Assembly: GCF_001577755.1 (NCBI RefSeq) | Contig: NZ_CP010776.1 | Span: 1,922,001-1,986,000, forward strand | Direction of reading: 5' to 3' | Origin: Rufibacter sp. DG15C | GTDB taxonomy: Bacteria > Bacteroidota > Bacteroidia > Cytophagales > Hymenobacteraceae | DNA: 64,000 nt | In this document: one piece after another, positions 42,909 to 52,009 of the stretch | Layout of the letters: every line of letters starts with the position of its first letter | Numbering within the stretch: the stretch's first letter is position 1 | Made by a program: the position numbers and the translations under genes | The notes under the pieces: generated by a model | What the model saw: the letters and a program-made list of their open reading frames with translations, nothing else | Told to the model about the DNA's origin: nothing | The model's database searches: none

Positions 42909-43823
42909 ATAGTCTTATTAGGATTGCATTGGTTTGGGTTGCTGTCTGTGCCTTTGCTAGAAGGCCGCATCTAACTTCTCCCTAACTCTAAAATAAGAGT
43001 CCTTCTCAATTCACGCTTAGTAGTGATACCAACACCTTATTAGGCAGCAAAACACTCTTTCTGCCAATTCTAAATTCACAAGTTTAGCCTCACTCACTCA
43101 TATTCTGAAGTTACGAAAGTAGCCATCTGATAATGTTCCTACTTATTATCTAAATCTATGATTTTATGAAGTATAACTTGTTGGTTATCAATATTATGAA
43201 ATAGTTGGTTTTGGATTTTATTCAGATGAACTGTTGCATTTAGGTGTTTTGAAGCAAAAGTATGCACGACATGCCATCCAAAATATATTAGGTCTTTTAA
43301 ATACTTGCTTTTCTGGTAGTTGCAAACTCAATGTCGGGACATAGTTTTATGATAAATGCTCCTGATTTATCCAGAAATAACGGATTTTCGTTCAATTGAA
43401 TGCCTTTAAAACCTCTTATTTTATAATATTTCTAATAAAACGATATCATTAAATATATGATGAAAATAATAGCTGCAAAAAAGGTTATGTATTTAATAAA
43501 GAACTTTTTGTTTTTTTTAAATTAAATAATGCAATTCATGATTTTTAATATAGTCTAATCCAAATATATGATTTTAAGCTATTTAAATATGTGGAAGCTA
43601 TATGTAGAAATATTTCCTTAATACTTATTGCTAAATTTATAATATATTAAATAAAATTAATACTGTTTAGTAGTTAGAATGAGTGGATAAGTTATGTCAT
43701 GAAAAAGTTCAATAAAATTATAGGATGAATTGATAAAAATGATTGTGGAAATTGCATCGGAAGTACAAAAAGTCCCTCGCTATGTACTAAACCTTTTTGA
43801 ATTGACACATTTAGATCATTTTT
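42909..43823. other. AT-rich gap upstream of the YDG-repeat gene
   Basis: 915 bases, strongly AT-rich from about 43080 onward, with long A/T runs and stop codons in all frames. No gene, tRNA, palindrome copy or transposon end is visible. Composition differs sharply from the rest of the window. Confidence 0.7.
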
Positions 43824-46800
43824 ATGCAACATTTTTACACGTCAAACTCATTAGTTCAGAAAAAGCAGGGAAAGGAATTATTAAGTAGGTTTATCTCAGC
43901 TAAATTTTTTCTGATCTTTTTTGCTTTAGTTCTTTTTTTAGGGGTTTCCTTAGAAGTAGATGCACAAGTTACAGTCACTCCTGCAACTGGTGGTACAGGT
44001 CTATCAGTGGATAAGGCTGCTAATTCAACCACTCCTGTCGGAGGAACGTTCACTTCGCTATCAACTATCATTCTTCAAGAGCCTCAAGCCGCTTATTTTA
44101 CTCCTTCTACGTTTACTTCATTAGTAATAAGCGCTCCATCTAACTGGACGTTTAATCCTGGTGTGGGGACTGTAACAGTTATTCCTACTAACGGTCAGTC
44201 TGGTGACTTTTACGTTACTAATTTAAGTATCACAGCATCTACTATTACTGTAAGCTTTGCTTACAATCTTCAGGGAAATAATAACGGTGTAAACAAAATA
44301 GACGGAATTAATATCGCGGGCTTGCAGGTAAAGGCAACGGATGGTGCCATTGTACCTAGTACTGGTAACATAACCTCAAGTATAACAGGTACTACTTCCT
44401 TAGGGACACTTTCACAAGGAGTAGGAACGGTGACAAAACTAGGATTTACTACCCAGCCGGCAACTTCTACGTATGGCACTGCCATTTCTGGTGTGCCTGT
44501 GATTCAAACTCAAGATCAATATGGCAATCCTAGTATAATAGGCTTGGCTTCTTCCTTAAACGTTACCTTAACTTTTTCATCAGGTAATGGTACTCTAACT
44601 AACAACGTAGTTAATATTGGCACTGCAGGTGGTAATGGTACGGCTACGTTTTCTAACCTTTTATCTTCTGCGGCAGGCACTAAGGTGTTGTCAGCCGCCG
44701 CTACCAACTACACTTCTGCAGTAAGCTCCAGTTTTGTGATTAACCCCAAAGTTTTAACCATTACTGGTGCTACAGCAGTAAATAAAGTGTACGATGGTGG
44801 TACAACAGGTACTTTATCTGGCACTCCAACTTTGGTAGGTGTTATAAACAGTGATGTTGTTGCTTTATCAGCTGTAGGCGCAACAGGCATATTTGCAAAC
44901 AAAAATGTTGGCACAGGTAAAACCGTAACTGCAACAGGCTATACGATTTCAGGTACGGGGGCAAGTAATTATACCCTTACCCAGCCTACGCTCACAGCTA
45001 ACATTACAACTAAGGCTTTAACTATTTCTGGTGTTTCTGGTGTTTCCAGAATGTATGATGGTACGACATCTGCTATGCTTTCAGGTGTTGCAACCTTAGT
45101 GGGGATAATCACTCCAGACGCGGTTACTCTTGGTGGTGCAAGCATTACAGCTTCTTTCGTAAACAAAAACATTGGGACAGGTAAAGCCATTACTGTATCA
45201 GGTTATACTATTTCAGGTACTGATGCAGGTAACTATACCTTGACTCAACCAACCGGTCTCTCAGCTAACATCACTGCCAAAGAACTTACCATCTCTGGCT
45301 TGGCAGGTATCACAAAAGTGTATGATGGTACTACCTCTGCCACGCTTCCAGCTGCAAGTTTAGTAGGAGTAATTTCTCCAGATGCTGTTACTCTTAGTGC
45401 CGCTGGTGCCACTGCCGCTTACTCTGATAAGAATGTTGGAACTGGCAAAACCATCACAGTGGCGGGTTATACCATCACTGGCGCAGGTATTGGCAATTAC
45501 ACCTTGACCCAGCCAACTGGCATAACAGGAGCTATTACAGGCAAATCATTAACTATTTCTGGTCTTACAGGAGTTAATAAAATATATGATGGGACCACCA
45601 CTGGTTCACTTTCTGGTACCCCAACATTAGTTGGAATAGTGGGAAGCGACGTTGTAACTGTAGTTGCCTCTTCAGCGTCTACTGCTTTTGCTGATAAAAA
45701 CATTGGAACTAGTAAGCCACTGACTGTAACAGGCTATAGCCTAGGCAGTACAGATGCTGGTAACTATACTTTAACGCAACCTACGGGTCAGACCGCAAAC
45801 ATCACACAAAGGCCACTAACCATTACGGGTATATTGGCTGCTTCAAAAGAATACGATGGCCTTACCTCATGTGAATTGTCAGGTGCTACTTTGCTAAATA
45901 CAGTAACCAATGATGATGTAACGCTTGTAGTTTCTGAAGTAACTGCCGCTTTCAATAATGCGAATGTTGGGACAGGCAAGTCTGTTAGTCTTTCAGGATT
46001 ATATTCAATTACAGGTACAGCAGCGAATAACTATTCCATTTCTCAGCCCGTTACATCGCTTACAGCAAATATCACGCGTAAGACGCTCACCATTTCTGGA
46101 GTTAGTGGAGTTAGCAGAACATATGATGCCACCACAACTTGTGCCCTTACAGGTACAGCGGTATTAGAAGGCTTGATTGGTACAGATGTAGGTAAAATAT
46201 CCTTAGCTGGAACCACTACTGCTACGGCCGCTTTCTTAGATAAGAACGTAGGCATTGGCAAAATTGCAACTGTGTCTGGCTACACATTGTCAGGTGCCGC
46301 AGCAGATTTAGACAATTATACGCTTGAGTTGTTTTCCCCTAAAGCAGACGTTACTCCAAGAAATCTTGCGGTAACCGTTCTAAGCGAGAATAAGACAACG
46401 TCTAATGGAGATCCAATTGTTAGCTTGTTCTCAACAGATAAACAGGGAAATGATGTTATAATTTATTCATATGCCACAGCTAAATATGTAATAGATCAAA
46501 CTAGTGGTGCCAAGACTATTGACGTGACAGGTATTGCAATAAGTGGTACTGATGCAGGAAATTATGCTCTGCAAACAACGCAGGCCATGGGCCTTGATCC
46601 ACTTCCTGTTACCCTTGTATCTTTCACTGGCAAATCTACTGCTGTTGGCGTAACGCTGAATTGGTCAACGGCTACTGAGAAAGACAATGCGTACTTCCAG
46701 GTAGAGAGAAGCTTAGATGGCAAGACGTTTGTTGGCGTTGGGAAAGTGAAAGGGAATGGCAACAGCAGCACCTTAATCAAATACCAGTTTGTAGACGGTC

Positions 46801-47159
46801 AGTCACTGTCTGGAACGGTGTATTACCGCTTGAGACAAGTGGACGTAGACGGCAAGTTTGAGCTTTCTAAAGTAATTGCGGTAAATGCACAGGGCGGTTC
46901 TTTAGCGGTAGGCATTGTAAAAGCATATCCAAACCCAACGTTTACAGGCAAGGTGTCTTTAGAGGCGGGCAGAGGCCAAGGCGGCACGGCAGTTATCACC
47001 TTGTTGAACGGAAACGGCCAAATCATCTCAAAACAAGAGACTGTGCTAGTAGAGGGACAGCCGTTAGAACTGGATTTGACTCAACAAAAGGCGGGTATGT
47101 ACTACCTGCAGGTGGAGAACGGCGCTGGCCGTAGCACTTGCAGAATTGCAAAGCAATAA
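43824..47159 (+). CDS. YDG-repeat surface protein with T9SS sorting domain
   Basis: 1111 residues. A signal/membrane segment (FFLIFFALVLFLGVSLEVDAQ) is followed by a beta-rich region and six tandem repeats of about 88 residues from residue 309, each opening with K-x-LTISG and containing YDGTT, DKNVGTGK and NYTLTQP; a decayed seventh unit starts near residue 846. The last 90 residues are a T9SS type A domain (KAYPNPTFTGKVSL, then GMYYLQVENGAG). It should be a surface or secreted adhesin-like protein; partner unknown. The gene follows an AT-rich gap and uses more AT-rich codons than its neighbours, hinting at transfer or relaxed selection. Confidence 0.88.
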   Translation: MQHFYTSNSLVQKKQGKELLSRFISAKFFLIFFALVLFLGVSLEVDAQVTVTPATGGTGLSVDKAANSTTPVGGTFTSLSTIILQEPQAAYFTPSTFTSLVISAPSNWTFNPGVGTVTVIPTNGQSGDFYVTNLSITASTITVSFAYNLQGNNNGVNKIDGINIAGLQVKATDGAIVPSTGNITSSITGTTSLGTLSQGVGTVTKLGFTTQPATSTYGTAISGVPVIQTQDQYGNPSIIGLASSLNVTLTFSSGNGTLTNNVVNIGTAGGNGTATFSNLLSSAAGTKVLSAAATNYTSAVSSSFVINPKVLTITGATAVNKVYDGGTTGTLSGTPTLVGVINSDVVALSAVGATGIFANKNVGTGKTVTATGYTISGTGASNYTLTQPTLTANITTKALTISGVSGVSRMYDGTTSAMLSGVATLVGIITPDAVTLGGASITASFVNKNIGTGKAITVSGYTISGTDAGNYTLTQPTGLSANITAKELTISGLAGITKVYDGTTSATLPAASLVGVISPDAVTLSAAGATAAYSDKNVGTGKTITVAGYTITGAGIGNYTLTQPTGITGAITGKSLTISGLTGVNKIYDGTTTGSLSGTPTLVGIVGSDVVTVVASSASTAFADKNIGTSKPLTVTGYSLGSTDAGNYTLTQPTGQTANITQRPLTITGILAASKEYDGLTSCELSGATLLNTVTNDDVTLVVSEVTAAFNNANVGTGKSVSLSGLYSITGTAANNYSISQPVTSLTANITRKTLTISGVSGVSRTYDATTTCALTGTAVLEGLIGTDVGKISLAGTTTATAAFLDKNVGIGKIATVSGYTLSGAAADLDNYTLELFSPKADVTPRNLAVTVLSENKTTSNGDPIVSLFSTDKQGNDVIIYSYATAKYVIDQTSGAKTIDVTGIAISGTDAGNYALQTTQAMGLDPLPVTLVSFTGKSTAVGVTLNWSTATEKDNAYFQVERSLDGKTFVGVGKVKGNGNSSTLIKYQFVDGQSLSGTVYYRLRQVDVDGKFELSKVIAVNAQGGSLAVGIVKAYPNPTFTGKVSLEAGRGQGGTAVITLLNGNGQIISKQETVLVEGQPLELDLTQQKAGMYYLQVENGAGRSTCRIAKQ
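44748..46358 (+). repeat. YDG-repeat array
   Basis: Six units begin at 44748, 45012, 45279, 45543, 45810 and 46080 (spacing 264-270 nt). They differ clearly in nucleotide sequence, so the array is old rather than a recent expansion. Confidence 0.85.
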
Positions 47160-47176
47160 GTACCACATGAATGCAT

Positions 47177-47218
47177 AAACAGAAGAAGGCCACCTGCAAA
47201 GGTGGCCTTCTTCTGTTT
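47177..47218. terminator. Bidirectional terminator
   Basis: Perfect 18-bp stem (core AGAAGAAGGCCACC / GGTGGCCTTCTTCT) with loop TGCAAA, 17 nt past the YDG-protein stop and between convergent genes. Confidence 0.93.
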
Positions 47219-47251
47219 TAGGGCTACTTCCAGAAAAGCAGCCTGTAAATG
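47214..47251. repeat. GGCC palindrome, decayed copy (P24)
   Basis: TGTTTTAGGGCTACTTCC then AGAAAAGCAGCCTGTAAATG; recognisable by centre and spacing but with broken arms. It overlaps the foot of the terminator at 47177-47218. Confidence 0.55.
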
Positions 47252-47261
47252 ATTGGGTTGA

Positions 47262-47432
47262 CTATCTTCTGAGTTTCCGGAAGAGCCAGCCAATCAAAAG
47301 CACAATTAGGACAATGATAATGACGGCGGTCCACATGCCGGCTTCAAAGATGTCACCTATCACTTCGCAGCTGGAAAGAGTAAGCGACATTACTAGGAGT
47401 AATGAGAATAAATATGCCTTTAGCGTTTTCAT
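47262..47432 (-). CDS. Small lipoprotein with C-terminal membrane helix
   Basis: 56 residues: lipoprotein signal (MKTLKAYLFSLLLVMSLTL, lipobox LSSC), the segment EVIGDIFEAGMWTA, then one hydrophobic helix (VIIIVLIVLLIGWLF) and a basic end. Similar tiny proteins are common in Bacteroidota and are sometimes misannotated as phosphatidate cytidylyltransferase; nothing here supports an enzyme. The ATG at 47432 fits the signal; an upstream start adds 13 polar residues. Confidence 0.7.
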   Translation of the reverse strand: MKTLKAYLFSLLLVMSLTLSSCEVIGDIFEAGMWTAVIIIVLIVLLIGWLFRKLRR

Positions 47433-47595
47433 AGTTTTAGTGTTTGGTCTGGTCGTGTAGCCTTTGTTCATCAGAGACTATTGTATTATCTGAATACTCT
47501 TTTTTGGGCAAAAGGTTAAAATTGACTCTTGATTGTAGGGAAGTAAGTGTAGCAGCACTTGTCACTAGTTATAAGTGAGCAACATTGCTACTCTG

Positions 47596-47633
47596 CGTTT
47601 TTAGCCTGATTTCTAGAAAGTAGCCTGAAAACG
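47596..47633. repeat. GGCC palindrome in a divergent region (P25)
   Basis: Upstream of both flanking genes (97 nt before the plus-strand membrane protein), so not a 3' end. Arms CGTTTTTAGCCTG and TAGCCTGAAAACG; flanking TG/CA lengthens the stem. Confidence 0.88.
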
Positions 47634-47729
47634 CATCGGGCTATTCAGTGAAAGATGCGTATCTTTAATAAAAGAGCGTTGACCACCGCGCATACTGGAA
47701 ATTCTTAACTTCTTACCAACGGAACGGCT

Positions 47730-48125
47730 ATGTCTACTAAACTAATCATGACGGCAAGTGCATTGAGCATGGCCATTCTGGGCGTGGCCTTTTCCTTTCT
47801 GCCGGTGGAGATTCTGGCGTATTTCGGGAAGACGGTTGACCCCGAGATGGGGTTGATGCTGCAGTTGGCTGGGGCCTTGTACATTGGCTTCGCGATGCTT
47901 AACTGGATGGCCAAGAGTATCTTAATTGGCGGGATTTACGCGCGGCCTGTGGCCATTGGCAACCTCACCCATTTTCTGGTGGGGGGGGTAGCACTGTTCA
48001 AGGCCCAACTGCATGGCAACGGATCTGTGGAAGGGTGGGTGCTGACCGGCGGGTATTTGCTCTTCGCGGCTTTGTTTGCCTGGGTGATGCTGACGCATCC
48101 GCTAAAATCTCCTAGTCAGCAGTAA
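47730..48125 (+). CDS. Small membrane protein, unknown
   Basis: 131 residues, four predicted helices (MTASALSMAILGVAFSFL, MLQLAGALYIGFAMLNWM, NLTHFLVGGVALFKAQ, GGYLLFAALFAWVML). No family recognised with confidence. Its stop is 4 nt from the stop of the convergent chromate transporter, with no room for a terminator between them. Confidence 0.7.
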   Translation: MSTKLIMTASALSMAILGVAFSFLPVEILAYFGKTVDPEMGLMLQLAGALYIGFAMLNWMAKSILIGGIYARPVAIGNLTHFLVGGVALFKAQLHGNGSVEGWVLTGGYLLFAALFAWVMLTHPLKSPSQQ

Positions 48126-48129
48126 TCTG

Positions 48130-49476
48130 TCAGGCGCCACCCGTCACTAGATAATATCCCAGCCCCGCCAACGCACTGATGGATATCCACAGCATCATGC
48201 CTACCTTAAACCGAAACATGGCTATAAAGGAAATCAACGTCCACGCCAAGGTAAAATAGTCAAGGCCGGCTAAGGAGGTTTCCTTCGGGAACCAGACCGC
48301 TTTCCCAAAATACACCGTCAGGTTCAAGATAACCCCAACTACTGCAGCCGTCACCACGCCTAGAACTCCCTTTACATGGGCATTGTCTCTAGTTCTTTCA
48401 ATCAAGGGCGCGCCGGCCAGAATAAACAGGAAGCAGGGCAGGAACGTGTAGAACGTAGTAGTGAGCAGACCCAAGGCGCCCATGGCCAGCGAGCCCCCAT
48501 ACTCATGATAGCCCGCCATGAAGCCCACAAACGCCAGGACCATGATCAGCGGCCCGGGCGTGGTCTCGCCTAGGGCCAGTCCGTCAATCATTTCATACTT
48601 GGTGAGCCAGCCTAGCTGCTCCACCGTTACCTGCGCCACATACGGCAGCACGGCGTAGGCTCCGCCAAACGTTACCAAGGCCGCCTTACTGAAGAAGATG
48701 ATGAGCGTCTGCCAGAAAGCAAATTTTGAGGTGAGCAGATAGAACAAGCCAAGGGGAATGCTCCATAATACAAGGGTAATGACTAAGCGAACAATTGGAA
48801 TTCTGAGCCCCGAGTCTGCCTGGTGCACCTGACTTTGCGCGTTGAGATAATAGCCTTGTTCATTGGCCAGAGCTTCGGCGGGAGTGGCTTTGCTTTCCAG
48901 CAAACTGGGGTGCACCTTCATCAGAAGAAACGCCACCAGGATGGTACAGAGAATAATCAAGGGGAAAGGCACTTGATAAAAGAAAATACAGGTAAAGCTG
49001 AGGGCAGCCACCAGGTAATGAAACCAGCTCTTTAAAGATTTGCTGCCTACTTTGAACAGCGCCACCAAGACAATGGCCACCACCGCCGGTTTAAGGCCGT
49101 AGAACAGCGCCGCCACCCACGGAATGGTCCCATAGGTCACGTACACAGAACTCAAGGCCAACAAGATGAACACCGATGGCAGGACAAACAGAATACCCGC
49201 CGTCAAAGCGCCTCTCACCCCATGCAGCAGCCAGCCCAGGTAGGCGGCCAGTTGTTGGGCTTCGGGGCCTGGCAGGAGCATGCAGTAGTTAAGCGCGTGC
49301 AGAAACCTAGACTCAGACACCCACCGCTTCTGCTCCACCACATACTGGTGCATGATGCCAATCTGCCCCGCCGGACCGCCAAAACTGATGAACCCCAACT
49401 TGAGCCAGAACAAAAATGCCTCTTTAAAGGAAGGCTTTGCCGGCGGAAGCGTTTGGCCTAGATTCTGGTTTTCCAT
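48130..49476 (-). CDS. chrA: Chromate transporter (long-chain CHR family)
   Basis: 448 residues with two CHR domains in tandem, each opening with an FGG motif (WLKLGFISFGGPAGQIGIMH and FFSKAALVTFGGAYAVLPYV) and a PGP motif (LLPGPEAQQLAAYLG; TTPGPLIMVLAFVGF). Expected to export chromate, though homologues may have other anion roles. The ATG at 49476 is chosen; 10 residues upstream of it are not conserved in type. Confidence 0.9.
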   Translation of the reverse strand: MENQNLGQTLPPAKPSFKEAFLFWLKLGFISFGGPAGQIGIMHQYVVEQKRWVSESRFLHALNYCMLLPGPEAQQLAAYLGWLLHGVRGALTAGILFVLPSVFILLALSSVYVTYGTIPWVAALFYGLKPAVVAIVLVALFKVGSKSLKSWFHYLVAALSFTCIFFYQVPFPLIILCTILVAFLLMKVHPSLLESKATPAEALANEQGYYLNAQSQVHQADSGLRIPIVRLVITLVLWSIPLGLFYLLTSKFAFWQTLIIFFSKAALVTFGGAYAVLPYVAQVTVEQLGWLTKYEMIDGLALGETTPGPLIMVLAFVGFMAGYHEYGGSLAMGALGLLTTTFYTFLPCFLFILAGAPLIERTRDNAHVKGVLGVVTAAVVGVILNLTVYFGKAVWFPKETSLAGLDYFTLAWTLISFIAMFRFKVGMMLWISISALAGLGYYLVTGGA

Positions 49477-49619
49477 AGGGACACTATATATGAGTGAGTG
49501 GCACAAAGGTTTGGCTAAAAGTACTCAGTTCTTGGAGATAAGTTTGGGATGTTTACTTTCGGATAATTACAATTAGAGAACAGCCCCAAATCACATAAGA
49601 TATCTTGCTGGCAAAGCCT

Positions 49620-49627
49620 TATCTTTG
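49620..49627 (+). promoter_or_regulatory. -7 box TATCTTTG between inverted repeats
   Basis: Exact TAnnTTTG about 100 nt before the NPPHG lipoprotein gene. It is flanked by CAGCCCCAA (49581-49589) and TTGGGGCTG (49645-49653), a 9-bp inverted repeat with the box in the loop. Confidence 0.4.
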
Positions 49628-49730
49628 AGCCGTTAAACCAATTATTGGGGCTGCAAACTTTCTTTAAGGAATTCCTGTTCTGTTGCCATACCAAAAGCAC
49701 CCGTCAGGCGCATCATACAAATAAGCAATC

Positions 49731-50141
49731 ATGAAAATAACCAATCAAATCTTGGTAGTGGCAGTAGCTGTGTTGGGCATGGCTTGTTCAGCAGATAAGA
49801 AAAGCACGAATGGCAAAGACGGTTTCACGCCGCAGCCCATCAACTTCGCCTCTACGCCTGCGCCAGGAGACTCTGGTAAAGCCGTAGCCGGCCTTAATCC
49901 GCCACACGGACAGATGGGACACCGTTGCGACATTGAGGTAGGCGCGCCGCTTAACTCGGCCCCGAAGGCTTCTTTGCCAACCACCACCACGGTCAATCCA
50001 ACTCCAACACCAGTGCCAGTAACCCCTCAGCCTGTGCAAGTGTCGCCGCAACCGGTAGCCACCGCCCCGGGCATGAACCCACCCCATGGACAGCCAGGCC
50101 ATAGCTGTGCCGTAGCCGTGGGCGCTCCTTTGCCCAAGTAA
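49731..50141 (+). CDS. Lipoprotein with duplicated NPPHGQxGHxC motif
   Basis: 136 residues: lipoprotein signal with lipobox GMAC, then two copies of a 19-residue motif, GLNPPHGQMGHRCDIEVGAP and GMNPPHGQPGHSCAVAVGAP, joined by a Pro/Thr-rich linker. Each copy offers two His and one Cys, a plausible metal-binding or redox site. I know similar motifs in Cytophagales lipoproteins but no function. The second copy ends the protein. Confidence 0.75.
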   Translation: MKITNQILVVAVAVLGMACSADKKSTNGKDGFTPQPINFASTPAPGDSGKAVAGLNPPHGQMGHRCDIEVGAPLNSAPKASLPTTTTVNPTPTPVPVTPQPVQVSPQPVATAPGMNPPHGQPGHSCAVAVGAPLPK

Positions 50142-50169
50142 TTCAGCCGCTCTGTAGCAGCTTTTCATA

Positions 50170-50222
50170 AAAAGAGTCGTTTTCGGCCTGGTTTCCAGAA
50201 ATCAGGCCGAAAACGACTCTTT
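50170..50222. terminator. Extended palindrome acting as terminator
   Basis: AAAGAGTCG / CGACTCTTT outside palindrome P26 extends the stem to 20 perfect base pairs, followed by CTTTTTT. It is the only terminator candidate between the convergent lipoprotein and RNase genes. Confidence 0.85.
50178..50215. repeat. GGCC palindrome with compensated arms (P26)
   Basis: The left arm CGTTTTCGGCCTG pairs perfectly with CAGGCCGAAAACG: the T-A pair at arm position 7 became C-G on both sides. Confidence 0.95.
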
Positions 50223-50237
50223 CTTTTTTGGGGTCAC

Positions 50238-51608
50238 CTACACTACGTAAGACAACCTGAACTCCGGAATCTCAATGTTCCGGTAGCCAATTTCCTCCAG
50301 ATCTGATTGGAGTTGTTTCATAACCGGTACTTCGCCGTGCACTAAAAAGATTTTCTGAATTTGGTCTTTGTCCTGGCAATGCAGAAACTTGGCGATGTCG
50401 CCGTAATCGCCGTGGGCGCTGTATTCTTTCATCTCAATCATCTGGGCGCGTACCTCTATTTCTTCACCGTGAATGAACACCCTCTCGGCGCCGTTGGTGA
50501 GTTTGCCGCCCAGGGTAGAAGGCTCGCAGTAGCCCGTCACCAGTACCGCACTGTTAACGTCTGACAGGTTATTCTTGAGGTGGTGCTGGATGCGGCCTGC
50601 GTTCATCATCCCCGAAGACGAAATAATCACGCAGGGCTCATCCATTTTAATCAGCTCTTTTGAATCCTCCACCTCAGTAATGTAGTTCAGCTGCGGGAAA
50701 CCGAACGGGTCTGGGTCTTCCTTGATATATTCCAGCATAGTCTCATTGAAACAGTTGGTATGGTCGCGCATAATGTCTGTGGCATACACTGAGAGTGGAC
50801 TGTCCACAAACACTTTTACGTTGGGTAGGCGGCCTTCCTCCGCCAGGTAATTCAAGGAGTAAATCAATTCCTGCGTGCGGCCAATGCTAAATGCCGGAAT
50901 CAAGAGTTTGCCCTGTCTTTCTACGCACACCTCGCGCACAATCTTCTCCAGTCGGTCTTCGGTGTTGTCCAAGCTGTCATGTACGCGGTTGCCGTAGGTA
51001 GATTCGCAGATGATGATTTCGGCCTGCGGAAATTCCTGCGGCTTGTTTAAGATGCGGTTGGAGAAACGGCCTATGTCGCCAGAGAAAGTGAGCGTTCGGA
51101 TGCGGCCTTCGTCTTGTAGTCTTAAGTTAATGGCAGCGCTGCCCAGCACGTGCCCCGTGTCGGTGAAGAGCAGTTCAATGTCCTCGTCTATCTGGTAAGT
51201 CTCATTGTAGGGCACGGTTTGGAACAAGTCCAAAGCTTTTTCTACGTCCTCTTCTGTGTACAGAGGTTTCTCACCTTCACTCTCGCCACTATTCCCTTGA
51301 ATGCGAGCACTGTCCCTGAGGAGCAATTCACAGAGCTCTAGCGTGGGCGGCGTGCAGAAGATTGGACCGTTGTAGCCGTCCTGCACCAGTTTGGGGATGA
51401 GGCCCGAGTGGTCAATGTGCGCGTGCGACAGAATGAGGTAGGTAATGTTTTCGGGCTCAAACTCAAAGGTGCGGTTGAGGTCATCTGAGCGGTTGCCTTG
51501 TCCCTGTGAAAGGCCGCAGTCCAGCAGAATGCGTTTGCCGTTTTCTAGGGTAACAAGGTGTTTACTGCCCGTCACGGTCTGGGCCGCGCCGTAAAAAGAT
51601 ATGGTCAT
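50238..51608 (-). CDS. Beta-CASP metallo-beta-lactamase RNase (CPSF/YSH1-like)
   Basis: 456 residues. The zinc motif HAHIDHSG, the FSGDIGR block, a beta-CASP insert (LIPAFSIGRTQELIYSL, VFVDSPLSVYAT, ILVTGYCEPSTLGGKL-type region) and the RMMBL end (SAHGDYGDIAKFL, KIFLVHGE) are all present. Members cut or trim RNA; homologues in archaea and bacteria process mRNA or rRNA. No archaeal-style KH domain is present. Transcribed alone. Confidence 0.9.
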   Translation of the reverse strand: MTISFYGAAQTVTGSKHLVTLENGKRILLDCGLSQGQGNRSDDLNRTFEFEPENITYLILSHAHIDHSGLIPKLVQDGYNGPIFCTPPTLELCELLLRDSARIQGNSGESEGEKPLYTEEDVEKALDLFQTVPYNETYQIDEDIELLFTDTGHVLGSAAINLRLQDEGRIRTLTFSGDIGRFSNRILNKPQEFPQAEIIICESTYGNRVHDSLDNTEDRLEKIVREVCVERQGKLLIPAFSIGRTQELIYSLNYLAEEGRLPNVKVFVDSPLSVYATDIMRDHTNCFNETMLEYIKEDPDPFGFPQLNYITEVEDSKELIKMDEPCVIISSSGMMNAGRIQHHLKNNLSDVNSAVLVTGYCEPSTLGGKLTNGAERVFIHGEEIEVRAQMIEMKEYSAHGDYGDIAKFLHCQDKDQIQKIFLVHGEVPVMKQLQSDLEEIGYRNIEIPEFRLSYVV

Positions 51609-52009
51609 AGAAGGAGATTCTAAAGGCTAGGCAATCGTGTACGCGCAGGCATTTGGGTTGTTGTGGATTATGGCAGCAGGCGGCCTCGTTTTTTGCTTCT
51701 TTTCTAGAAAATAGCCCGAAAGTGATGTCATTTGCTTGACAACCAGTCTGATATAATTTATGGCTGCCGAGTGAGTTTGAAAGGGCGTGAGAAAAGCGGT
51801 ATTTTTGAGCCCTTCAGGGCAAATCTTTCTGCTTTGTTTCTTGCGCTTACGCCGCCGTGAGTGCTTTGACTGTAAAACACTTTGACTTAAAACCAGGTGT
51901 CTTTTACCACTGTACAATAGCCCGCTAACGGTTTACGCCTTAAAAAGTAATTTAAGTTTGTAGCGTAGCGTCAGATTTGAACATTCTAGTACCTTCTTGA
52001 ATCTTAAGA
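51609..52009. other. Divergent region between RNase and SulP genes
   Basis: 401 bases with a decayed palindrome (51687-51724) and a small stem GCCCTTCAGGGC (51809-51820). A minus-strand open frame here has no signal, motif or codon bias I can support. I see no clear promoter match for either gene. Confidence 0.55.
51687..51724. repeat. GGCC palindrome, partly decayed (P27)
   Basis: Left CGTTTTTTGCTTC, right TAGCCCGAAAGTG. It lies upstream of both flanking genes, 78 nt from the RNase start. Confidence 0.7.

Noticed and set aside
51627-51917. Minus-strand open frame of 96 codons in the RNase-SulP gap
   Set aside because: It runs through palindrome P27, has no recognisable motif and shows basic low-complexity sequence.
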